Positions 7,037 to 12,146 of a stretch of 12,146 bases of DNA are shown here, in pieces. This stretch comes from JAFARZ01 sp036490795 (GTDB lineage: Bacteria; Actinomycetota; Actinomycetes; Streptosporangiales; Streptosporangiaceae), in the NCBI GenBank assembly GCA_036490795.1, contig DASXDG010000093.1:1-12146 (forward strand), read 5' to 3'. The notes under the pieces are model-generated. The model was given only the letters and a program-made list of their open reading frames with translations. It did not search any database and had not been told where the DNA came from. Each line of letters starts with the position of its first letter. Position 1 is the stretch's first letter. Position numbers and translations under genes: made by a program.

Positions 7037-7327
7037 TCAGAAGAAGCGGTACGAGCCGACCTCAGTGAACGTCTCGCGAACCGGCGCGGTCTCGAAACGT
7101 TCCCCGGCTCCGGCCTGGAACTCGCCGAACGCCTTCACCGCCAGCAGCGGGCTGGACGAGCCCTCCGACTCCACCAGGTGGACGAACGTGACCTGGTCCG
7201 CCATCCTGAACGCGGCGTAGCGCAAGTCGTCTGGCTGGGTTTCGCGCAGTTCCGCGTACACGGCCCGGATGAGCTTCTCGTTGGCGTCCGCCGCAGCGGC
7301 CTTGGTGCGATACCTGATCATGTCCAT
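7037..7327 (-). CDS. Small ABM-like protein (dimeric alpha/beta barrel)
   Basis: A 96-aa cytoplasmic protein resembling small actinobacterial proteins of the antibiotic-biosynthesis-monooxygenase-like superfamily. Seen: a first strand (MIRYRT), a helix rich in Ala/Glu/Leu (about 10-30) and a central strand TFVHLVE (about 47-53), then a Phe/Glu helix (about 65-75) and a C-terminal VGSYRFF; this strand-helix-strand order fits a half barrel that dimerises. No catalytic or cofactor residue can be named, and many relatives have no known activity. The start ATG 7327 has GAGGAG eight bases upstream; an internal Met (7321) is less well placed. It lies 58 bp after the exporter gene on the same strand, with no terminator seen between, so it is probably the second gene of that operon. 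A role in handling or sensing a small aromatic or oxidised compound is inference. Confidence 0.75.
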   Translation of the reverse strand: MDMIRYRTKAAAADANEKLIRAVYAELRETQPDDLRYAAFRMADQVTFVHLVESEGSSSPLLAVKAFGEFQAGAGERFETAPVRETFTEVGSYRFF

Positions 7328-7385
7328 GGCGGTGTCTCCTCATCTGATGGTTCCGTTCCGGCTTAGCTGACGAGCGCGGCTTCGC

Positions 7386-8822
7386 CTACCTGACAGGTGC
7401 TGTCTGTGTCGCGGGCACGCTGACGCGGAGCTGGTTCTGACCCGTTGGCTGAGGACCGTGGCCGGGCAGGAACAGGCCGCTGATCGCGGCGGCGGCGGCA
7501 AGCCCCGCGCAGGCGCCGAGGGCCGGGCCGAAGCCCGCGGTGAACGAGGCCGGGGAGCCATACCCGCCATGACCGGCGAATACCGCGGCGCAGATCGCGA
7601 GGCCGAACACCCCGCCGAGCTGGCGCAGCGTGTTGAACGTCCCCGATGCCTTGCCGATCATCGCGGGCCGCACCGAGCGCATGACCGCGCTCGCCGCCGC
7701 GGGCATGGCCAGCGAGACGCCGGTGCCGGTAATGATCAGCGGGGCGACCAGTTGCCCGTACGGCAGTCCGGTCCGGCCGATCAGCGCGATCCAGGCCAGG
7801 CCCGCCGCGGTCACCGCCATGCCGCCGGCGACCAGCGGACGCTCCCCGACGCGGCGGATCAGCGGGCCGCTGAACGGGGCGATCACGACCGGCGCCGCCC
7901 AGCCGGGAACCAGCCGCAGGCCTGCCCCGAGCGGGTCATAGCCCAGCCCGGTCTGCAGGTACTGCGCCATGAAGAACACCAGCGACATCATCGTCGCCAC
8001 GATGGCGAAGATCGCGGCGTTGCCCGCGGCGAACGGCCGCGACGCGAACAGCCGCACCGGCATCATCGGCTGGGCCGTGCGCAGCTCCCACCAGGTGAAG
8101 GCCACGCCGAGCACTACCCCGACGGACAGCGCCGAGACGATTTCCGGGCTCGCCCAGCCCAGGCTGTCCGACCTGATCAGCGCCCACACGATGCCAAGCA
8201 CGCCCGCCGTCCCCAGCACCAGGCCAGGGACATCCATCCCGGGCACGGCGCCCTGACCGCCATGATCGCGCATCTTGACTAGGACCAGCGGGATCAGGAC
8301 CACGCCGATCGGCACGTTCAGCCAGAAGATCCACGGCCAGGCCATGCCCTGTGCCACCGCGCCGCCGAGCACCGGCCCGGCCAGCACCGCGATGCCGGTC
8401 ACGCTGGTGAAGATGCCGAGCGCCCACGGCCTGCGCTCTGGCGGGAACGCCGCCGACAGCAGCGACATGGCGAGCGGCAGCATGAGCGCGCCTCCCCCGC
8501 CCTGCACCGCGCGGGCCGCGATCAGCGCGCCCGCGTCCGGTGCCAGCGCGCACGCCGCCGACGCCGCCGTGAACAAACCGATACCGGCGACGAGCATGCG
8601 CCGCCGGCCGAACCGCTCGCCGAGCGCCGCGCCGGTCAGCAGCAGCACCGCGAAGCTCAGCGTGTACGCGTTCACCGTCCACTCGAGCGCGGCCAGCGAG
8701 GCGTGCAAATGCACCCTGATCACCGGCAGCGCCGTCGCGACCACCTGTACGTCCAGTGAAACCATCAGCGCCGCGACCGACGTAAGGCCGAGCACCCAGC
8801 GCTGGTTGCCTGAAGTGTTCAT
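7386..8822 (-). CDS. DHA2-type MFS drug exporter (14-TM)
   Basis: A 478-aa inner-membrane protein of the major facilitator superfamily, drug:H+ antiporter-2 type (EmrB/QacA-like), expected to export small toxic molecules or self-made metabolites using the proton gradient. Seen: LDVQVVATALPVI (23-35), the TM1 motif with Asp24 of this family; motif A GERFGRRRM (68-76) between TM2 and TM3; motif B around RAVQGGGGA (104-112); motif C GPVLGGAVAQG (149-159) followed by WPWIFWLNVPIG (162-173). Length fits 14 helices. The start ATG 8822 has a strong GAGGAGGT site four bases upstream. It opens a minus-strand operon with the 96-aa ABM-like gene and is divergent from the SnoaL-type sigma factor, sharing an 82-bp promoter region with a symmetric operator-like element. 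The substrate is not predictable. Confidence 0.93.
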   Translation of the reverse strand: MNTSGNQRWVLGLTSVAALMVSLDVQVVATALPVIRVHLHASLAALEWTVNAYTLSFAVLLLTGAALGERFGRRRMLVAGIGLFTAASAACALAPDAGALIAARAVQGGGGALMLPLAMSLLSAAFPPERRPWALGIFTSVTGIAVLAGPVLGGAVAQGMAWPWIFWLNVPIGVVLIPLVLVKMRDHGGQGAVPGMDVPGLVLGTAGVLGIVWALIRSDSLGWASPEIVSALSVGVVLGVAFTWWELRTAQPMMPVRLFASRPFAAGNAAIFAIVATMMSLVFFMAQYLQTGLGYDPLGAGLRLVPGWAAPVVIAPFSGPLIRRVGERPLVAGGMAVTAAGLAWIALIGRTGLPYGQLVAPLIITGTGVSLAMPAAASAVMRSVRPAMIGKASGTFNTLRQLGGVFGLAICAAVFAGHGGYGSPASFTAGFGPALGACAGLAAAAAISGLFLPGHGPQPTGQNQLRVSVPATQTAPVR

Positions 8823-8843
8823 GATTACCTCCTCGCTGGTACT

Positions 8844-8895
8844 GACACCGGTTTGTGAGGCCAGTCACCGGTGAATTCGGGCGGTCGCCGGTGTC
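8844..8895. promoter_or_regulatory. Concentric dyad between exporter and sigma genes
   Basis: GACACCGG (8844-8851) and CCGGTGTC (8888-8895) are exact reverse complements, and between them lies the perfect palindrome TCACCGGTGA (8865-8874). Both pairs share one centre, between 8869 and 8870. The element fills most of the 82-bp gap between the divergent starts at 8822 and 8905. All three boxes contain the CCGG core, as expected for repeated binding of one dimeric regulator. It probably controls both directions. The sequence itself is directly seen; the operator role is inferred. Confidence 0.6.
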
Positions 8896-8904
8896 TACAC
8901 AGGT

Positions 8905-9897
8905 ATGAGTGATGTCGCGCTGACGCGGGCGAGGGCGGGAGACGACGCCGCCTTCCGCGAGCTGACCGGGCCGTACCTGAGCGAGTTGCGGGTGCATTGC
9001 TACCGGATCCTCGGCTCGGTCCAGGACGCCGAGGATGTGCTGCAGGAGACGCTACTGGCCGCCTGGCGGGGGCTCGGCCAGTACGCGGAGCGCGCCTCGA
9101 TGCGCACGTGGCTGTACCGGATCGCCACGAACCGCTGCCTGAACGCGCTGCGCGCCGATGCGCGCCGCCCTCGCTCGCTGCCGACCCCGCCGTTCGAGCC
9201 GGGCGAGCCGACGCGGCGCAGCGAGCCGCTGTGGCTCGAGCCGTATCCGGACGCACTGCTCGACGGACTGCCCGACTCAGCGGCCGGGCCCGAGGCGCGG
9301 TACGAAGCCAAGGAGACGATCGCGCTGGCCTTCATCACCGCGCTGCAGCGCATCCCGCCACGCCAGCGGGCAGTGCTCGTGCTCAGGGACGTGCTCGGTT
9401 ACCGCGCCACGGAGGTGGCGGGCATGCTGGAGGCCAGCGAGGTCTCGGTGAACAGCGCACTGCAACGGGCCAGGTCCGCGATGCCCGACCGGCTTCCCGC
9501 GTCGGCACGCCTCCCCCGTTCGGCGGCCACGCAGCGGCTCGCCGAACGGTTCGCCACCGCGTACGCCAACGACGACGTAGACGCCGTCGTCGCCCTGCTC
9601 AGCGACGACGCCTGGTTCACCATGCCGCCGCTCATGCTCGAGTACCAGGGCCGCGAGGCGATCGGCGCCTTCCTCAGCCAGTCCGCCCAGTGGCGGGACG
9701 GCCGGCGGTTGCGGCTGGTCCGGGCCGACGCCAATGGCCAGCCGGCGTTCGGCGCATACCTGCAGGACGGGCACACGCCGGTCTGGCACGCCCACGGCAT
9801 CGTCGTGCTGACGGTGGCCGGTGACCAGCTCTGCGCCATCACCCGCTTCGTCGACAACAGCATCCTGCCGTCCTTCGGCCTGCCCCGCTCGTTGTGA
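8905..9897 (+). CDS. ECF sigma factor with C-terminal SnoaL-like domain (SigG/SigX5-like)
   Basis: A 330-aa sigma-70-family ECF factor that should direct RNA polymerase to a small set of promoters. Seen: region 2 (about 13-80) with ELRVHCYRILGSVQDAEDV and MRTWLYRIATN; a linker with WLEPYPD (110-116), a signature of the SigG/SigX5 group; region 4 (about 138-195) with PPRQRAVLVLRDVLGY and the helix-turn-helix ATEVAGMLEASEVSVNSAL; then a SnoaL-like domain (about 208-325) ending ITRFVDNSILPSFGLP. In such ECFs the extension regulates sigma activity in cis, and many lack a classical anti-sigma factor; none is adjacent here. The ATG at 8905 is the only usual start after an in-frame TGA at 8872. It has no well-spaced RBS, so the message may be leaderless. 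It is divergent from the exporter operon, a plausible target together with its own promoter. Confidence 0.92.
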   Translation: MSDVALTRARAGDDAAFRELTGPYLSELRVHCYRILGSVQDAEDVLQETLLAAWRGLGQYAERASMRTWLYRIATNRCLNALRADARRPRSLPTPPFEPGEPTRRSEPLWLEPYPDALLDGLPDSAAGPEARYEAKETIALAFITALQRIPPRQRAVLVLRDVLGYRATEVAGMLEASEVSVNSALQRARSAMPDRLPASARLPRSAATQRLAERFATAYANDDVDAVVALLSDDAWFTMPPLMLEYQGREAIGAFLSQSAQWRDGRRLRLVRADANGQPAFGAYLQDGHTPVWHAHGIVVLTVAGDQLCAITRFVDNSILPSFGLPRSL

Positions 9898-10067
9898 ACC
9901 GTGGACGTCAGAGCCAGGCGAGACGGAATACACCCGTTGACATCGGTGCGCACTCTTCTCGTGGCCGAAGCAGCGGCCGAGAGCCACAGTCCCGCTATCT
10001 GAGATCAATGGCGAGGATGCGGGTCGACGCCCGGTTCGCCCACAACCGTACTTGCCCGCATTCGTGA

Positions 10068-10098
10068 CAAAAGGCGCCCCCGGGTGGGGGCGCCCTTT
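10068..10098 (-). terminator. Intrinsic terminator
   Basis: GGCGCCCCC (10073-10081) pairs perfectly with GGGGGCGCC (10086-10094) across a GGGT loop. It is flanked by AAAA on the left (10069-10072) and TTT on the right (10096-10098), so it works as a hairpin plus U-run in both directions. The minus-strand membrane-protein gene ends 11 bp away at 10109, so it is mainly that gene's terminator; it may also stop read-through from the sigma gene 175 bp upstream. Confidence 0.88.
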
Positions 10099-10108
10099 GC
10101 GTTCGGTG

Positions 10109-10630
10109 TCAGGCGGCGTAGGCCGGAGTCGTGCTGACGGCGCGGGCGCGGCTGGCCTTGAGGGCCAGGGAGGCGGTGCGGCTGAGCAGCATGGCGACGG
10201 AGAAGAAGATCAGGCTGTCGGTCAGCGCGGCGACCGTGATCTGGTACGTCATGCCGAAGTGCACGAGCTGGCTGGCGAACAGGTGGTGGCTGCCGTAGTC
10301 GAAGAACAGCCGGGCAGCGGTCACCGCACCCCAGATCGCGGCGTACCCGAAACCGGCGTGGGAGACGGCGGTGCCGGGCTTGCCGCCGGGCATGACCCGC
10401 ATCCGGGCGGCGGCGATCAGGCCAACGAGCAGCCCGGCGCCCGCACCGGCGAGCTCTAGCTGCAGGCCGTGCCCGGAGGTGGCCATGCCCTTCAGGTACA
10501 GCGGGATGATCACCGCGGCGGCGATGAACGGACGGATCAGGCGGAGCCTGCTCACGTTGCGGGTGCCGAGGTCGGTGGCCAGGACCAGGGCGAGGATGAG
10601 GATGCTGGTGATCAGAACGCTGGTGTCCAC
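10109..10630 (-). CDS. Small integral membrane protein of unknown function
   Basis: A 173-aa polytopic membrane protein. Seen: hydrophobic segments at about 3-20, 33-48, 58-75, 91-106 and 128-148, suggesting four or five helices, with a basic N-terminal loop (RNVSRLRLIRP) and a basic C-terminus (SRTASLALKASRAR). A His pair in YGSHHLF between helices 4 and 5 is the only cluster that could bind a metal or cofactor. It loosely recalls the CcdC/DUF1453 group, but I cannot confirm this. The GTG at 10630 has a good AAGGGAG site six bases upstream. It is a single gene, closed by the terminator at 10073-10094, with the decayed MFS remnant behind it. Confidence 0.8.
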   Translation of the reverse strand: MDTSVLITSILILALVLATDLGTRNVSRLRLIRPFIAAAVIIPLYLKGMATSGHGLQLELAGAGAGLLVGLIAAARMRVMPGGKPGTAVSHAGFGYAAIWGAVTAARLFFDYGSHHLFASQLVHFGMTYQITVAALTDSLIFFSVAMLLSRTASLALKASRARAVSTTPAYAA

Positions 10631-10740
10631 TTCGGGCTCCCTTACTGAGCTGCGCTTACGTAGTTCACGCTACGGAGCGAGCCCAGGCCGGCGCGTCAGC
10701 CGGCGGCTTGACCCCGGGTCTGCGCCGGGTGGACGCGATC

Positions 10741-10760
10741 GTCTCCACCCGTCTCCACCC
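10741..10760. repeat. 10-bp tandem duplication in the MFS remnant
   Basis: GTCTCCACCC occurs twice without a gap (10741-10750 and 10751-10760), near the C-terminal end of the transporter remnant. Ten bases shift the frame by one, so the last codons may be out of the ancestral frame. Confidence 0.85.
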
Positions 10761-10932
10761 GCCGCCGTATCGTCAGCGAGAGCCCGGCGCCGGCCAGGAC
10801 AAGGGCGACCCAGGGCAGCGCCCAGGCACCCTCCCGGCCAAGTACGACGCCGCCGGCCAGCGAACCGGCCGCGATGCCCAGGTTGAAGATGGTGGTCTGC
10901 ATGCCGGTCGCCACGTCGGCGTCCGCGCCGCC

Positions 10933-10963
10933 AGCCGCCGCGAGCACAAGCCGCCGCGAGCAC
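10933..10963. repeat. 16-bp period duplication causing the MFS frameshift
   Basis: AGCCGCCGCGAGCAC occurs at 10933-10947 and 10949-10963, a 16-bp period. Sixteen bases shift the frame by one. Deleting one unit fuses the upstream TM6-like frame to the downstream TM11-like frame without a stop. The site also marks where about 180 residues of the normal transporter are missing, so a deletion probably preceded or accompanied the duplication. Confidence 0.85.
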
Positions 10964-11080
10964 CAGCGCGAAGCAGGCCAGGAGGGCGAAGCGGCCACGC
11001 CAGCCGATCGTGGCGGCGGCAGCGGTCCCGCCAGGGACGCCTAGGCACAGCGCGACGGTGATGCCGGCCAGGACGATAAC

Positions 11081-11407
11081 CAGGGCCTGCTCAGCCCGGC
11101 CAGGGATGCCAGCGGCTACCGTGCCTACGATGAGCCGGATATCGGCAAGGTCTGGCAGATCCGCGGTCTGCTGGAGGCCGGGCTGCCAACCGAGATCATC
11201 CGCAGGATCCTGCCGTTCCTCGATGATCCCTGCCAGATTCACCTGCCCGCCCGGTGCCTCACCGCGGAGACGGCCAGCCTGCTCCGCGGCGAGGTCACCC
11301 GGCTCCAGCAGCGGATCGACTGCCTGACCCGGAACCGGGACGCCCTGCTCGGCTACCTCGCGGCGATCGTGCCCGCCGGGGAAGCCGGCGCGGCGCAGGA
11401 TCGTTGA
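11081..11407 (+). pseudogene. MerR-family regulator lacking its N-terminal HTH start
   Basis: The plus frame from 11081 begins QGLLSPARDASGYRAYDE, the hallmark that follows the first helix-turn-helix of MerR regulators (usually ...YYEEQGLL...). It continues through DIGKVWQIRGLLEAGLP and a Leu/Arg coiled coil (LLRGEVTRLQQRIDCLTRN) to a TGA at 11405-11407, 108 codons. About the first 22 residues, holding most of helices 1-2, are missing. The frame is open back to a TAG at 11042 but contains no ATG or GTG before the homology, so it is very probably not translated. The segment upstream is instead the antisense of the MFS remnant. It is likely the former local regulator of that exporter. Confidence 0.82.
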
Positions 11408-11461
11408 GAGCTAGCGGCCCCGCCGGCGGATTCTGATGCGCGCGAGGGGGCGCCGCTCTGG

Positions 11462-11467
11462 TAGCAT
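11462..11467 (+). promoter_or_regulatory. Possible -10 box of tRNA-Val
   Basis: TAGCAT lies 15 bp before the tRNA 5' end, a plausible -10 position giving a short leader. No clear -35 hexamer is visible 17 bp upstream, so the call is weak. Confidence 0.3.
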
Positions 11468-11481
11468 CTGGCGAGGCACTG

Positions 11482-11556
11482 GGGCCGTTAGCTCAGCGGG
11501 AGAGCGCTTCCCTGACACGGAAGAGGTCACAAGTTCAAATCTTGTACGGCCCACCA
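11482..11556 (+). tRNA. tRNA-Val (GAC anticodon)
   Basis: A full cloverleaf can be drawn. The acceptor stem GGGCCGT (11482-11488) pairs with ACGGCCC (11546-11552). A D arm starts GCTC...GAGC. The anticodon stem CTTCC/GGAAG (11507-11511 and 11519-11523) encloses CTGACAC with GAC at 11514-11516, which reads GTC (and GTT) valine codons. The variable loop has five bases, and the T arm is ACAAG-TTCAAAT-CTTGT. A73 and the CCA end (11554-11556) are encoded. All stems are intact, so it should be functional. Confidence 0.97.
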
Positions 11557-11575
11557 GTACGTTTACCGGAGATCG

Positions 11576-11603
11576 TTGCCCTCCCCCATCTCGCGGGGGG
11601 CAA
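11576..11603 (+). terminator. Probable terminator of tRNA-Val
   Basis: TTGCCCTCC (11576-11584) pairs with GGGGGGCAA (11595-11603), nine pairs including one G-U, around a 10-base loop. It lies 20 bp past the tRNA 3' end. No T-run follows, so termination would rest on the GC-rich stem. Confidence 0.6.
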
Positions 11604-11925
11604 TCGCCTCGACGAGATGCGTTGAGCCTGATCCGGTCTGCCTACGACCACATCGCCAAGCACGGCTCGATCTTGTCTCCACGGTGCCGACGCCCCGACT
11701 CGGAGATTGACCGGGTATTCGCATTTGAGGCGCATCCGGTAACCGCTGAACTCGGCGACCGCGAGCCCGGTACGTGTCAAGTCAATGAGACACAGCGTCC
11801 TGCGGATCTCTAGGCTGCCTCCTGGGACGGATGCTGCGTGATGTCGCTGTTTAGTGACCGGCTCGTTGATCCAGGCCGCGGCGGGCAGCTCGGGGGCCTC
11901 GGGGTGGCGGGTGAAGCGCCGGGGG
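11604..11925. other. Gap with no recognisable gene
   Basis: Between the tRNA terminator and the transposase remnant I find no gene. The open frame on the plus strand through this region also runs through the tRNA, and the long minus-strand frame has no family resemblance I can name. GC content is patchy and lower near 11700-11860 than in neighbouring genes, as expected of decayed or imported DNA. The transposase frame closes at a TGA at 11839, and its codons from 11842 to about 11925 show no clear transposase motif. Confidence 0.5.
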
Positions 11926-12146
11926 GTCCACCCCGATGCCGGGTACGACTCCCAGGTCACCCGCGATGACCTCGCCGCACGCCAGATGACCGGTCAGATC
12001 GCGCACAAGGGCGAGAAAGCACCGGTCCAGGCCAGCCAGCGCTGGCCCGTCGAGCGGACTAATGCCTGGCACAACGCTTTTAACCGGCTACAGCGATGCT
12101 ACGAACGCCGGGAGAACGTCATCGACGCCTACTTCGACCTCGCCGA
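11926..12146 (+). pseudogene. IS5-like DDE transposase, 3' part (5' truncated, runs off the window)
   Basis: The plus frame reads VHPDAGYDSQVTRDDLAA, QIAHKGEKAPVQASQRWPV, ERTNAWHNAFNRLQRCYERR and ENVIDAYFDLA. These match the C-terminal half of IS5-superfamily transposases: DAGYDS carries the second catalytic Asp, and RWPVERTNAW the catalytic Glu. The N-terminal half with the first catalytic Asp is absent: upstream codons lose similarity, and an in-frame TGA lies at 11839. The protein is therefore inactive unless supplied in trans. Its few last codons and the IS right end would lie beyond the window. No terminal inverted repeat can be identified on the left. Confidence 0.82.

Larger units (their letters stand above)
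10696..11086 (-). pseudogene. MFS transporter remnant (DHA1-like), truncated and frameshifted
   Basis: Minus-strand fragments of a 12-TM drug exporter. Positions about 11086-10964 encode ALVIVLAGITVALCLGVPGG and GWRGRFALLACFAL, typical of TM5-TM6 of AraJ-like exporters. From about 10962 to 10696, in another frame, ATGMQTTIFNLGIAAGSLAGG and a last helix ending in LTIRRRV match TM11-TM12. TM1-TM4 and TM7-TM10 are absent. The frame change sits at a 16-bp duplication; taking out one copy joins the two parts as FALVLAAAGGADADVATG. A 10-bp duplication near the C-terminus may be a second lesion. The protein is probably not made, and a product with only four helices would not work as a transporter. 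It abuts the head of the MerR remnant. Confidence 0.78.

Noticed and set aside
7458..8282. 274-aa plus-strand frame inside the exporter gene
   Set aside because: Arg/Gly/His-rich antisense shadow; the minus frame has clear MFS motifs and a strong RBS.
9898..10067. Small RNA or gene between the sigma gene and the terminator
   Set aside because: Only a weak GTGGC/GCCAC pairing near 9960-9986 is visible, with no start plus RBS; not enough to call.
10670..11242. 190-aa minus-strand frame read as one intact protein
   Set aside because: Its first part is antisense to the MerR remnant and its last part is out of the transporter frame; only the middle is MFS-like.
11436..11813. 125-aa plus-strand frame
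   Set aside because: It reads straight through the tRNA gene and has no family resemblance.

Overview
The window is high-GC DNA with strong G/C bias at third codon positions, GTG and ATG starts, a receptor-type Ser/Thr kinase, a SnoaL-fused ECF sigma factor and a G1-family peptidase. This is the profile of a filamentous or otherwise large-genome actinobacterium. No marker here fixes the genus.

Layout. Positions 1-508 hold no gene I can recognise, only short repeats and a stem-loop, and end in a promoter-like stretch. From 509 a membrane Ser/Thr protein kinase reads rightward and ends in a 19-bp tandem repeat at 2429-2485. It converges on a class I/II aminotransferase (minus, 2495-3664). That gene is divergent, with a gap of about 50 bp, from a 765-residue transketolase-like ThDP enzyme (plus, 3717-6014). 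The ThDP gene converges on a secreted G1 (eqolisin-type) peptidase (minus, 6040-6861). Next comes a minus-strand operon read right to left: a 14-TM DHA2-type MFS exporter (8822-7386), a 96-aa ABM-like small protein (7327-7037), then a perfect 21-bp hairpin (6971-7016). An ECF sigma factor with a C-terminal SnoaL-like domain (plus, 8905-9897) is divergent from the exporter; the 82-bp gap holds two palindromic elements sharing one centre. After a clear intrinsic terminator (10073-10094) comes a small minus-strand membrane protein (10109-10630).

The right end is a decay zone. An MFS remnant (minus, 10696-11086) and a MerR-type regulator without its first helix-turn-helix segment (plus, 11081-11407) abut head to head. 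They look like the leftovers of a divergent regulator/efflux pair whose shared promoter region and both 5' ends were deleted. The MFS remnant also carries a 16-bp duplication whose removal restores its reading frame. An intact tRNA-Val(GAC) with encoded CCA (11482-11556) and its hairpin terminator follow, then about 320 bp without a recognisable gene, then the 3' part of an IS5-like DDE transposase running off the window.

Functional reading. The best candidate for a coherent and possibly undescribed unit is 6971-9897: sigma factor, exporter and ABM-like protein around a shared dyad. The aminotransferase/ThDP-enzyme pair is a second candidate, probably metabolic, with unknown substrates. No CRISPR array, phage gene cluster or complete mobile element was found.
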